NCBI GenBank assembly: GCA_031279515.1
Contig: JAITII010000037.1
Location: forward strand, 1-64,000
Source of the DNA: Deltaproteobacteria bacterium
GTDB lineage: Bacteria; Desulfobacterota; Desulfarculia; Adiutricales; Adiutricaceae
Length of the DNA: 64,000 bases
Direction of reading: 5' to 3'
Numbering within the stretch: the first letter of the stretch is position 1; each line of letters starts with the position of its first letter. A program made the translations under genes and the position numbers. Of this stretch, positions 37,704 through 46,064 are shown one piece after another. Under the pieces are notes generated by a model. The model was not told where the DNA came from. It saw nothing but the letters and a program-made list of their open reading frames with translations, and did not search any database.

Positions 37704-37886
37704 GCCTTGTTCCTGGGAGCAGATTAGTTTGGATAAGTTATGATAAGAAGATTATGTGTTCATTTTAGCTGAGCACTAAATAAAAGTCTAATTTAGGCGC
37801 TATATGAATTTAATGGTCCAAATGCTGATTATCAATTCTCTTTTTATAGGCACCCCATCTCAGAGCTTTAAAAAAGGAAAATATTA

Positions 37887-38915
37887 TTATGAAGGGAACT
37901 GGCGCATATAGCGCACATCACCAGCATAGAAGCGAGAAATATTGTCCAGGTGATACTTTAGCATTGCCATTCTGTCAACACCAATACCAAAGGCAAAGCC
38001 CGTAACGGTTTTAGGGTCATAACCCACATTTTTATAGAGGGCCGGGTTTACCATGCCGCAACCTAGGACCTCCAGCCATCCTGAGCCTTTACAGATACGG
38101 CAACCCTTGCCGCCGCAGTTCACGCAGGCAATGTCCACCTCAGCTGAGGGCTCTGTGAAGGGAAAGAAGCTGGGCCTTAACCTTATCTTAGTGTCCTGGC
38201 TAAAAAACTGGCGGGCAAATTCTGCTAGCATCCCTTTTAGATCCGCCATGGTTATACCCTTGTCCACCACTAGGCCTTCCACTTGGTTAAACATTGGTGA
38301 ATGGGTAAGGTCGTCGTCTCTTCTGTAGGTCTTTCCCGGTACCACTATCCACACAGGAGGAGGGGTCTTTTCCATGGTCCTTATCTGGACGCAGGAGGTG
38401 TGGGTACGTAGTAAGAGCTCTTTTCCCACAAACAGGGTCTGCTGCATGTCGCGACTGGGGTGATCCTGGGGGAAGTTAAGGGCCTCGAAGTTATAGTAAT
38501 CGGTCTCCACTTCAGGGCCTTCGGTAATAGTAAGGCCCATCTTTTCGAAGATATGGCAGATCTCTTGGCTAGTGCGGGTAATAAGATGCCTATGGCCCAA
38601 GGGAACCCTGCGACCAGGCAAGGTCACATCAATATAGTCACTTTCACTTACTGGGGCTTTTAGAACCTCTTGGTGTGCCCTTTTATGCTCTAAAGTAATC
38701 TCTTCTTTGGTTTGGTTAAGTGTCTTACCGGCTTCTGGGCGGTCCTGGCGCTCCAAAGTCAACATGGCCTTGGATAATTCACTCAAAAGCCCTTTGGAAC
38801 CCAAATATTTTACCCGGACCCCCTCTAAAGTCTCCTTGTCTTTTGAGGCTTTAATTTCGGAGAAGGCGGCATCTTTTATGCCATTTATCTTATCCAAAAA
38901 CTCCTTTAGGTTCAT
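37887..38915 (-). CDS. pheS: Phenylalanyl-tRNA synthetase alpha subunit
   Basis: Catalytic subunit of the class II PheRS heterotetramer. All three class II motifs are in place: GPEVETDYYNFEALNFPQDH, RRDDDLTHSPMFNQVEGLVV and GFAFGIGVDRMAMLKY. The CVNCGGKGCRICKGSGW segment is normal for bacterial PheS. The N-terminal coiled coil that grips tRNA is complete (residues 1-90). The obligate partner pheT is not adjacent on either side and must lie outside the window. A terminator-like hairpin separates it from rplT upstream. Confidence 0.96.
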   Translation of the reverse strand: MNLKEFLDKINGIKDAAFSEIKASKDKETLEGVRVKYLGSKGLLSELSKAMLTLERQDRPEAGKTLNQTKEEITLEHKRAHQEVLKAPVSESDYIDVTLPGRRVPLGHRHLITRTSQEICHIFEKMGLTITEGPEVETDYYNFEALNFPQDHPSRDMQQTLFVGKELLLRTHTSCVQIRTMEKTPPPVWIVVPGKTYRRDDDLTHSPMFNQVEGLVVDKGITMADLKGMLAEFARQFFSQDTKIRLRPSFFPFTEPSAEVDIACVNCGGKGCRICKGSGWLEVLGCGMVNPALYKNVGYDPKTVTGFAFGIGVDRMAMLKYHLDNISRFYAGDVRYMRQFPS

Positions 38916-38933
38916 TGGGCTTTGTCCTTGACA

Positions 38934-38966
38934 GAAAAATGGCCGCCAAATGTGCTGGCGGCCATA
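38934..38966 (-). terminator. Terminator or attenuator between rplT and pheS
   Basis: On the minus strand ATGGCCGCCA, a seven-base loop, TGGCGGCCAT and then TTTTT, ten perfect pairs with a T-run. It lies 43 bases after rplT and 23 bases before pheS. Since pheS has no other obvious promoter it may be a partial terminator or attenuator; I found no Phe-rich leader peptide. Confidence 0.75.
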
Positions 38967-39008
38967 GTCTTTTTCGAGAAATTTTATAAATTAGGTAGGC
39001 ACCTTAAT

Positions 39009-39377
39009 TTATGCGCCAACTTGGCCTGCCATCTGGTCTTTCACCTTGCCTATCAACAGATTAAAGGCCTGGGGATCGGTGGCCGCCATATTGGAAAGGG
39101 CCTTGCGGTCTATATTGATGTCAGCCTTCTTTAAAAGGTTAATCACCACGGAATAAGAGGAGCCCAAGGCCTTGGAAGCTGCGCTAATACGGGTAATCCA
39201 AAGACTCCGCATCTGCCTTTTGCGGTCCTTGCGGTCCCTGAAGGCAAAGGTAAGTCCCTTTTCCACGCCTTCCCTGGCACTGCGATAAAGGACCCTTCTT
39301 CCGCCCCGAAAGCCCTTGGCAAGTTTTAAATATTTCTTATGGCGCTGTTTAGTATGTTGTCCGCCTTTGATGCGCAT
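39009..39377 (-). CDS. rplT: 50S ribosomal protein L20
   Basis: Assembly protein of the large subunit, 122 residues, with the highly basic start MRIKGGQHTKQRHKKYLKLA, the conserved GFRGGRRVLYRSAREGVEKG and the compact C-terminal RNA-binding domain (LWITRISAASKALGSSYSVV). In many bacteria L20 represses translation of its own operon. It lies 60 bases after rpmI on the minus strand. Confidence 0.97.
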   Translation of the reverse strand: MRIKGGQHTKQRHKKYLKLAKGFRGGRRVLYRSAREGVEKGLTFAFRDRKDRKRQMRSLWITRISAASKALGSSYSVVINLLKKADINIDRKALSNMAATDPQAFNLLIGKVKDQMAGQVGA

Positions 39378-39437
39378 GGTATAGCTCCTAAAAATCCAAA
39401 AGTTTAGAAATCTTCTCTCTATTGGTTTCTGGGTAAA

Positions 39438-39641
39438 TCAAGTTCCCAAGTAGGGGAGTAACCTTCTGACAGCCTTGACATTGGAGGAGTCAACCAGGGC
39501 CTTGGCCCGCAAACCCCTTTTTTGTTTGGTGGTCTTGGTGGTTAAGATATGTCGGGCATAGGCCTTGTTACGGCGGATACCGCCTGTGGCAGTAGCCCTG
39601 AAGCGCTTAAAAGCAGAGCGGTTAGTTTTCATCTTGGGCAT
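39438..39641 (-). CDS. rpmI: 50S ribosomal protein L35
   Basis: A 67-residue very basic ribosomal protein with the family opening [20 protein letters not shown] and the block [20 protein letters not shown]. First gene of rpmI-rplT-pheS on the minus strand, with a strong promoter 74 bases upstream. AAAGGACC before the ATG serves as ribosome binding site. Confidence 0.97.
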   Translation of the reverse strand: MPKMKTNRSAFKRFRATATGGIRRNKAYARHILTTKTTKQKRGLRAKALVDSSNVKAVRRLLPYLGT

Positions 39642-39714
39642 GATAAGGTCCTTTCGGAGATAAAGCTGCCCTAGGGCGGCTTTATGGGGCTAAAATCCCC
39701 GGTGTAATTTTCGG

Positions 39715-39744
39715 TTTATACCACAAGCTGGCTTTAGCTGTCAA
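39715..39744 (-). promoter_or_regulatory. Sigma-70 promoter of rpmI-rplT-pheS
   Basis: Minus-strand TTGACA (39739-39744), 18-base spacer, TATAAA (39715-39720). The start codon of rpmI is 74 bases downstream, a fit for a ribosomal-protein leader. Confidence 0.7.
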
Positions 39745-40183
39745 GATTTAAATAAGTTTTTCTGGCCTTGGTATTAGCCTAGATTAAAATCCCAGAGGCT
39801 TGTGGGACTTAGAAGTCTTTTAGGGATAAAAAGGGAAATAAAGATAGCCCTTTGCCTAAACCCAGAATTAAAAGAAATAGTATCCTTTTCTCGCCTGACT
39901 GTCTTTTTTGAGGCACCTTTCATATTAAAGAAAAATAGCTAAAAAAACTATATTTATACATAATTAAACTAAATAATTATATTGTTAAAAATAATTCATC
40001 ATTACTATTTTCCCAATAATGTTAAAATGAGCCCTCTTCCCAGCATGGCCTTACAATTAACTAAGTACTTAAGCATATTGAGAGGCTAAAATTTCAAGCT
40101 GGCTTTTAGCTAATTTTATCCTGTCTCACTTTTAGAGCTTGGTTACTTAGCTAATGCTAAAAAAAGTTTATCTCCTTTGCAAC
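39745..40183. other. AT-rich spacer between rpmI and tRNA-Val
   Basis: About 440 bases with no gene or RNA that I recognise. Runs such as 39950-40010 are almost entirely A and T. Confidence 0.45.
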
Positions 40184-40220
40184 AAAAAGGCCGAAAGCCA
40201 ATATTATTGGACTTTCGGCC
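40184..40220 (-). terminator. Rho-independent terminator after tRNA-Val
   Basis: Minus-strand GGCCGAAAG, loop, CTTTCGGCC, then TTTTT, 21 bases after the tRNA 3' end. Confidence 0.88.
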
Positions 40221-40241
40221 ATATTTGGAATTGTATGTTTA

Positions 40242-40316
40242 TGGTAGGCGTGAAGAGATTTGAACTCTTGACCACTACCGTGTCAAGGTAGTGCTCTCCC
40301 CCTGAGCTACACGCCT
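40242..40316 (-). tRNA. tRNA-Val, anticodon GAC
   Basis: 75 bases including an encoded CCA. The acceptor AGGCGTG pairs perfectly with CACGCCT. The D arm is GCTC...GAGC, the anticodon arm CTACC-TTGACAC-GGTAG gives anticodon GAC (Val, GTC/GTT codons), and the T arm is AAGAG-TTCAAAT-CTCTT. A promoter lies upstream and a terminator downstream, so it is a single-gene unit. Confidence 0.96.
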
Positions 40317-40364
40317 GAATTTTAAGCATAGTAGTATGAGCAAAAAAGCTCATAACAGACAAAT

Positions 40365-40393
40365 ATTATCCCATAATAAGCCCCCGTTGTCAA
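40365..40393 (-). promoter_or_regulatory. Sigma-70 promoter of tRNA-Val
   Basis: Minus-strand TTGACA (40388-40393), exactly 17 bases, GATAAT (40365-40370). It ends 48 bases before the tRNA 5' end. Confidence 0.8.
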
Positions 40394-40510
40394 GGGTTTT
40401 CCTTTAGTGGCTCGCTTTTAAGGCCAGGCCCTCTATTTCATGAGCTTAGGCCTTGGTGAATCCGCCTTGGGGGTAATAGGGTAAAATGCCTTCCCCCCTG
40501 GCAAGAGGAT

Positions 40511-40548
40511 AAAAAAAAGCGCCCTAAGGGGGGGACCAAAGGGCGCCT
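40511..40548 (-). terminator. Rho-independent terminator of the pil operon
   Basis: Minus-strand GCGCCCT, loop, AGGGCGC, then eight T, 20 bases after the pilQ stop. Confidence 0.9.
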
Positions 40549-40567
40549 TTACTATTTAGCTTGGATA

Positions 40568-42046
40568 CTAAACAGTTATGGGAATAATGTTAGCTGTTAT
40601 AAAGATGAGCAGCTCTCTCTTTTGGTTGGAGATGCTCCGATCATTAAAGAGCCAGCCCAAAAGGGGTACTGCATGAAGGCCAGGGACCCTGTTGGCTAAG
40701 CTAGTTTGATCGTCAGTAATGATGCCACCTATAACAACTGTTTCTCCGTTACGTACCATGAGCTTGGTTCTGGCTTCCTTGGTCTCAATTAGGACTTCTC
40801 CGTTAGGTGCCAGGCCGCCCAAAGAGTCCTTGGTCAAGGTAATGTCCAAAGTTACTATCTGGCCATTTTCCTCTATGTGGGGCGTTACCCTCAGCTCCAT
40901 AGTGGCATCTTTAAAGGAGGTGGAAGCAGTGGTGCCAGCTGTTGTGCCACCAGTGGTGTAAGGAATCTGCTGACCTTGTTTTATGTAGACTTCTTGGTCA
41001 TTGGCTGCCAAGATACGCGGGGAAGACACTGTCTTAGTATCGTTTACTGTCTCATGGGCATTTAACTCAGCATTGAGCATCAAGGTCCCAGCCCTGTTTA
41101 AAAAGCCGAAACCTAAGTAAGCATTGCCACCAGTCTGGTCAATGAGACCAAACATCTCTCCGGGAACATAGCCGCCAGTTAAGGGGTCGCCTGATTGCAT
41201 ATCAGTTCTCTCGCCCCAGTTGTTGCCACCACCTGGGGTGCGATCAAAGCCTGCCCCCCAACGGATGCCCAGCTGCTGAGCGAAAGTTGTGCTCGCCTCC
41301 ACAATCCTGGCCTCAATTAAGATCTGCTTGGTCACCCTGTCATTGCGCTGGAAAAGAGCGTCCAGGGCCTCTAAGGTGGACTCGTCATCCTCAACGTAAA
41401 TGTCGTTGCCTATTACCCTCACTGAACCCCTGATGCTCCTGGCTTTTTCCATTTCGGCTGCCATGGCAGAAACAGCGGAATACTTCGGGGTATAAATCTT
41501 CTTGGACAAGGGAATCCTAATGGTGGGATCCGAGCTGTCCAAAGTGGCACTCCGAATTGCAGCTAGGGTATCAATCCTTATGACATTGTCATTTCTCTCC
41601 ATGCCCAGGTTCTTGGAAGCCAAAACTATATCTAATGCCTGATCCCAAGGGACGTCTTTGAGCTTCAAGGTGACCTTACCCTGTACCTGGTCAGAGACCA
41701 CTACGTTCATACCGGAGACTTCACCTATGAGACGTAAAATATTGTGGATATCCGCGTTCTGAAAGTCTAGGCTGATGCGCTCTCCAGTGTACACTTTGTT
41801 AGGATTCATCCCCGAATTGGCGCCAGACAAAGAGAGCATAGTCCCCACGTCAGGTGCTGCAGGCTGAGCTGGAGGGGTAGCTGCGCTACCCCCTTGCGGA
41901 GTAGCAGGCGGAGTGGGAGAAGCCGGTGGCGGAGCGAAAGTTTGAGCTGACAAGGGGGAGAAATCAGAAAAAAAGGCAAAAATGGCAATGACCAAAATTG
42001 GCGTCATGAGCCTGGCTAGATTACGACGAGGGCTGATTATTCTCAT
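40568..42046 (-). CDS. pilQ: Type IV pilus secretin PilQ, short form
   Basis: Outer-membrane ring through which the pilus passes. It has a signal peptide (LMTPILVIAIFAFFSDFSPLSAQ, cut after SAQ), a Pro/Ala-rich linker to ~residue 80, then an STN domain (ISLDFQNADIHNILRLIGEV, PWDQALDIVLASKNLGM), a secretin N1-type domain and the secretin core ending VPGLHAVPLLGWLFNDRS and QKRELLIFITANIIP. At 492 residues it is much shorter than the ~700 of classic PilQ and has no AMIN domains for peptidoglycan binding. It is the last gene of pilM-N-O-P-P2-Q, with its own terminator and a 363-base AT-rich spacer upstream. Confidence 0.9.
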   Translation of the reverse strand: MRIISPRRNLARLMTPILVIAIFAFFSDFSPLSAQTFAPPPASPTPPATPQGGSAATPPAQPAAPDVGTMLSLSGANSGMNPNKVYTGERISLDFQNADIHNILRLIGEVSGMNVVVSDQVQGKVTLKLKDVPWDQALDIVLASKNLGMERNDNVIRIDTLAAIRSATLDSSDPTIRIPLSKKIYTPKYSAVSAMAAEMEKARSIRGSVRVIGNDIYVEDDESTLEALDALFQRNDRVTKQILIEARIVEASTTFAQQLGIRWGAGFDRTPGGGNNWGERTDMQSGDPLTGGYVPGEMFGLIDQTGGNAYLGFGFLNRAGTLMLNAELNAHETVNDTKTVSSPRILAANDQEVYIKQGQQIPYTTGGTTAGTTASTSFKDATMELRVTPHIEENGQIVTLDITLTKDSLGGLAPNGEVLIETKEARTKLMVRNGETVVIGGIITDDQTSLANRVPGLHAVPLLGWLFNDRSISNQKRELLIFITANIIPITV

Positions 42047-42409
42047 GGCAAGACTCCTTCAAAGAGGGGCTGAAATATCACGTTTAGTCCTTATGGTCTT
42101 TTTTTGTAAGGTTTAAGGGGTGGCTGATACTTGAGGTTGTGGCAAACCTACCCGAGCCTTTACCCTCACCTTTATAATCGGCATTATGACAGACCCACTT
42201 AAATTAATTTATACGGGTCCATAATAATTTATACTAATTATTTAATTAACTTAACATCAGGTAGCTCTACCAAAACATTTAGCATTCATAAGATAAAACA
42301 AGTATGATTACCTATAAATAAGGCAAGTTGCTTCCCAATGTTTACTATTTATTAACACCCTCTCTAAAAATGATCTGCAGTAAAAGGAAAAGAGCAAATT
42401 AGAAAGTTA
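42047..42409. other. AT-rich spacer between the second pilP-like gene and pilQ
   Basis: Over 360 bases within what should be a tight operon, with no gene or clear terminator. pilQ may have its own promoter here. Confidence 0.45.
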
Positions 42410-42895
42410 CTACTGCGGCATACTCAGCACTATAGTATTTCCTCCATAAGCGCTGCCTGGCGCATTGGAAGTTTCAATGATAACGGAAGTAGGCGTTATC
42501 TCTTTCACTACCCCGCCCTGCACTCGGGAACCCTTGCGCACTGTATAACCTATTCCACCGTATTCCAACATGGCAATATTGTGTTCTGGATTATTGGCCA
42601 CCACTATGGCCGAAAGGCTGAAATCATCTAAAGGAAAGCGCTGCAACACTGAAGGATCGTTCTGCCCCTCTGTTAAATCAGGAGGCGTGGCCGGATCCAT
42701 AGGAACCGGAGCGGCGGCTTCTGTATTGGGTGACCCCGGTGGCAAAGGTGGTAAGACCAATTGAGTCCCTGGGGTCTGAGTATTGGGAAGATTATCCTGG
42801 GCCATAAGTGCCCCTGCCGTTAGAACTAACAAGGAAGTAACAAGTATCAGAGAGAGATAGGTCCCTTTAGTAAGCTTGCATATATGCATATTCAA
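42410..42895 (-). CDS. Short PilP-like protein
   Basis: 161 residues: an N-terminal signal or anchor (LSLILVTSLLVLTAGALMAQ), a Pro-rich linker, and a small beta domain, FPLDDFSLSAIVVANN, GGIGYTVRKGSRVQGGVVKE, ITPTSVIIE. The same pattern appears in the longer PilP at 43536-44627, so this is a second, divergent copy. PilP links the inner-membrane PilN/PilO complex to PilQ. No lipobox is apparent. Confidence 0.72.
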   Translation of the reverse strand: MNMHICKLTKGTYLSLILVTSLLVLTAGALMAQDNLPNTQTPGTQLVLPPLPPGSPNTEAAAPVPMDPATPPDLTEGQNDPSVLQRFPLDDFSLSAIVVANNPEHNIAMLEYGGIGYTVRKGSRVQGGVVKEITPTSVIIETSNAPGSAYGGNTIVLSMPQ

Positions 42896-43535
42896 CTCCT
42901 TCTGAGGCGCAAGTTGGATCCTTCTAAAAGAGTATCCAATTTCCTAAAACCTCTTTAGGAAAAAACTTTGTTGTTCTAGACAACTAAATAAAATCCTATA
43001 TTTTATTTCGGCTTGAATTGAATAAAACCAAAATATATTTATCATAAAAGCGACTTAATTCTACATATGCCAAACCATTGTCACTTACTTTCAATATGTA
43101 CTACACCAATGTACTACATTAAACCTTTGTAAATCTTCACCTTGCATTTAAAAATGTTACATTTTTCTTGAGTTAAACCTAAAGTATTTTTTAAGCTTTT
43201 GTAAAAGAAACATTTTGTAACATCTGCTTGCCTTGAAATCAGAAGCTTAAAATGTCACATACAAAAATACCAAATAAAAATTATCTAAAGCTAAACTAAA
43301 ATATTAGCTTTAAAGAATAGTTCAAGAAAAACACAGATTCAAATGCTAAAATAAGGTGAAAACTAAACTTAATGGTTGCCTTTACATAAAAGCTAAAAAC
43401 TTAAAGCTATAATACATCAATTTTGAAGGCAATGGAATAGATTTTTTAAAAAAATTTTAAACTTAAAGTTGAAAAAATTCTTTAGAAAAACCTCAAGTAA
43501 GATGTTACATTTACTAACATTTTGCTTTTAGAAGA
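42896..43535. other. AT-rich spacer with recurring TGTTACAT-like words
   Basis: A 640-base gap between the two pilP-like genes. TGTTACAT or its reverse-complement type (TGTAACAT, TGTCACAT) occurs near 43156, 43215, 43252 and 43503, and TGTACTACA(C/T) occurs twice near 43095 and 43110. No gene is seen. Confidence 0.4.
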
Positions 43536-44627
43536 TTAGCCCAAGATATCTTCGATGCCTTCCAGGGGATTTAGGGAAAACTCAGTTATCCTGCTGGTGC
43601 GCTCACCTCGGTAATTAACCTCGGGCTCCTCTATAATTACCTTGCTAGAGGTAATTTGGCGCACTGTTCCATTATTGGGCCCTATTTTCGTACCTTCATG
43701 GAGGATATAGCCCACTCCTCCGCTAACCACCAGGGCTGTTGTACTGCCTGGAATAGGCGACTCTATGATGGCCTCTAAGGTGAACTGGTTTAAGGCCAAA
43801 CGCTGGATCATGGGGAGGTTTCTAGAGGCCTGACGAGAGGTATCCGTTTCCGGAGGACGCGCTACGGTCTCTATGGGCATAAAGGGATCGTCCATGCGGG
43901 AAACGTCCACAGCATATGAGGACAAGACTTCTTTATGCCATTTTTCCAGTTTCATAAAGCGCTCTATGGTATCGGCATCCGCATCCTCTGGAATTGATGG
44001 GCCTTCTAATTCCGCAGCCAGGTTACCAGCTGTGGGGTCAGGGACCGGGGCTGGCTCCATTGGCATACCTTCCTGGGGCATACCTTCCTGGGGACTAGAA
44101 AAGCCGTCCTGAGGCTGGGTGCCATCTGGAGAGGTCGGAATCTGTGGTGAAAAGTCCGCCGCGGGCGGGGTGTAGGCAGGGGGCTGTTGATATTGATCTG
44201 GGGAGTAAGCAGGGGGCTGTTGATACTGATCCGGACTTGCTGGGACCTGGGGAACTTGGCCCGGAACCTGGGGTACGTAGCCCTGGGGGGGTTGATACTG
44301 ATCCGGGGCGTAGGCTTGTTGCTGCTGATATTGGTCTGGACTTGCTGGGACCTGGGGCGCTTGGGGCGCTTGGCCAGGAACCTGGGGCACGTAGCCCTGT
44401 GGGGGCTGGTACTGCATAGGCGGCTGGGGAGCTTGAGATGGATCTCCAACCTGGCCGCTGGGCACCGGCGTGTATACCTGACCCTGCGGATTAGGGTTCT
44501 GGCCAGCTGGCGGCTGATTTGTCTGAGCTAAACCTGGTACGGCATATAGAATGATAGCGAGTATAAAAGCCCCCAAAGGGATTATCAACGCCAGGCTAGC
44601 ATATAATCTGAAATGTTTTTTCTGCAT
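43536..44627 (-). CDS. pilP: Type IV pilus assembly protein PilP with Pro/Gln-rich repeat insert
   Basis: 363 residues. An N-terminal hydrophobic segment (ASLALIIPLGAFILAIILYA) is followed by ~150 residues of Pro, Gln, Tyr-rich repeats (PDQYQQPPAYSPDQYQ and QGYVPQVPGQ units). The last ~130 residues are the PilP domain: LALNQFTLEAIIESP, GGVGYILHEGTKIGPNNGTV and ITSSKVIIEEP. Normal PilP is about 170-180 residues, so the repeat linker doubles it; it could span a wider periplasm. It lies 53 bases after pilO, in the expected order. Confidence 0.85.
   Translation of the reverse strand: MQKKHFRLYASLALIIPLGAFILAIILYAVPGLAQTNQPPAGQNPNPQGQVYTPVPSGQVGDPSQAPQPPMQYQPPQGYVPQVPGQAPQAPQVPASPDQYQQQQAYAPDQYQPPQGYVPQVPGQVPQVPASPDQYQQPPAYSPDQYQQPPAYTPPAADFSPQIPTSPDGTQPQDGFSSPQEGMPQEGMPMEPAPVPDPTAGNLAAELEGPSIPEDADADTIERFMKLEKWHKEVLSSYAVDVSRMDDPFMPIETVARPPETDTSRQASRNLPMIQRLALNQFTLEAIIESPIPGSTTALVVSGGVGYILHEGTKIGPNNGTVRQITSSKVIIEEPEVNYRGERTSRITEFSLNPLEGIEDILG
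44150..44420. repeat. Tandem DNA repeats coding the PilP Pro/Gln-rich linker
   Basis: Two ~75-base near-copies centred at 44235-44300 and 44335-44405 share GACTTGCTGGGACCTGGGG and ACCTGGGG(C/T)ACGTAGCCCTG. Shorter TGATACTGATC-like units alternate with GGGGGCTGT at 44180-44240. Confidence 0.75.
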
Positions 44628-44680
44628 AGAGGGTTCTGCTTTTAGGGAATTTAACTAAAGTCCCAGGGACAAAAACTGGC

Positions 44681-45319
44681 CTACTTCTTAGAATCCTTGA
44701 CTTGCTGGGCTTCGTCAGGGGTAAGTAAACGGTAGGTACTCCCCTCACACCTGAAGCTTAAGATCATGAGCATATTATCGCCCATGACAGGATTTTCAAT
44801 CTGTACGGTCCTTATATTGATAATCCTTTGCATCTGGCTTAGGTTATAAAGGAATTTCAGGTTGTTTAAGAACGTGCCTTCCAAGTTCATGGAAAACTCT
44901 ATTTCCGCATAATGATTCTTAAGTGTGGGGGCCTTGGGGGCGAACATGGTGACCCGGGCACCAGACTGGATACCCAAATCCGAGATTATCTGCATAAGCC
45001 TGGGGATCTCGTTTTCCCTGGGGAGATAGCTACTTAAGTAATCAAAAGTATCCTTAACGGGAACCAAGTATTCGGCAATGGGCTTATGTTTATTGATGTT
45101 AGTCTGTTCTGTGGAAATCTGGCTATTTAAGTTATTTATCTCCCCTTGCAGGGAGCTGGCCTTGGCGGTATACGGCTGATAGTACAGAAAATAAAACCCA
45201 ACCCCCACCAGAACGATGGCACCTATTAAGATGCCCATTTTCTGGCCAGACTTCAACTTGGATATCTTAGAAAAGAAATCATTCCCACTCTGGGGCTTCT
45301 TAGGCTGGGCTTTGGCCAT
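44681..45319 (-). CDS. pilO: Type IV pilus inner-membrane protein PilO
   Basis: A 212-residue bitopic protein: a short cytoplasmic Lys-rich start, one membrane helix (MGILIGAIVLVGVGFYFLYY), a coiled coil (ASSLQGEINNLNSQISTEQT) and a periplasmic ferredoxin-like domain (MNLEGTFLNNLKFLYNLSQM). It pairs with PilN to form the alignment complex between motor and secretin. Position between pilN and pilP confirms the call. Confidence 0.92.
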   Translation of the reverse strand: MAKAQPKKPQSGNDFFSKISKLKSGQKMGILIGAIVLVGVGFYFLYYQPYTAKASSLQGEINNLNSQISTEQTNINKHKPIAEYLVPVKDTFDYLSSYLPRENEIPRLMQIISDLGIQSGARVTMFAPKAPTLKNHYAEIEFSMNLEGTFLNNLKFLYNLSQMQRIINIRTVQIENPVMGDNMLMILSFRCEGSTYRLLTPDEAQQVKDSKK

Positions 45320-45374
45320 GTGATTCCCTCACGAAAAAAACATATTATATCTAGAATTATTTATAAAACCATGT

Positions 45375-46064
45375 TTATAGGGTAGAAGGTCCGGCTTGGG
45401 CCTCCTGCAGGATCTTGCCTAGGTCCGGAGACGCTGCTGTCACCATCTGGGCCATGAGCTCCCGAGGCGGAAGATTGGAATCCGGAAGGCCTTCTTCCAA
45501 CAGTAAAGCGCCAGGAAAAACCGTGTTTGCGTGTATCTCAAATGTAACTAAGCGAACATTATTTATAGTGGTGTCCCTTGTGGCCCTGATGAGCTCCACC
45601 TTTGTTAGATAGATATTCTGTTCCAAATTATGTTGAAACTCTGCCACCACCTCAAAGTCCGTAGCCATCCCCTTCAAAATAATAGCGCCTTTATTATGGG
45701 AGACGCTTGTGAGCCAGGAATTGGCGGTGAGGACCTGGCCAGCTATGGCATGCAAGAGCCTAGTCTGGTCCCGGCGCCGTTCTTCTAATTCACTTATGGC
45801 TGAGACTTGTACCAACTGGTTTACAAATTCTGTGGTTTGCTTCAAGGCGTCTTGGCTGGTCGCCTGCAGATCCGCAAGCTTCGAACTGGCTTCGTTTCTG
45901 GTCTTTTCCAAGGATTCTATCTTAGTGTCTAAGACCATGCCCTTGAAGAGGTACAGGGCAACACAGAACCCCACTATCACAAAGGCAAAGATAGTCACTG
46001 ACAGCTGGCCACTGGCAGTTTGGCGGAATGACTCAATGGGGAGAAGATTAATTTTGATCATCAT
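45375..46064 (-). CDS. pilN: Type IV pilus inner-membrane protein PilN
   Basis: 229 residues. The opening MIKINLLPIESFRQ matches the conserved cytoplasmic INLLP motif that binds PilM. A membrane helix (VTIFAFVIVGFCVALYLF) and a periplasmic coiled coil and ferredoxin-like domain follow. The start overlaps the pilM stop by four bases (ATGA), so translation is coupled. Confidence 0.92.
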   Translation of the reverse strand: MMIKINLLPIESFRQTASGQLSVTIFAFVIVGFCVALYLFKGMVLDTKIESLEKTRNEASSKLADLQATSQDALKQTTEFVNQLVQVSAISELEERRRDQTRLLHAIAGQVLTANSWLTSVSHNKGAIILKGMATDFEVVAEFQHNLEQNIYLTKVELIRATRDTTINNVRLVTFEIHANTVFPGALLLEEGLPDSNLPPRELMAQMVTAASPDLGKILQEAQAGPSTL

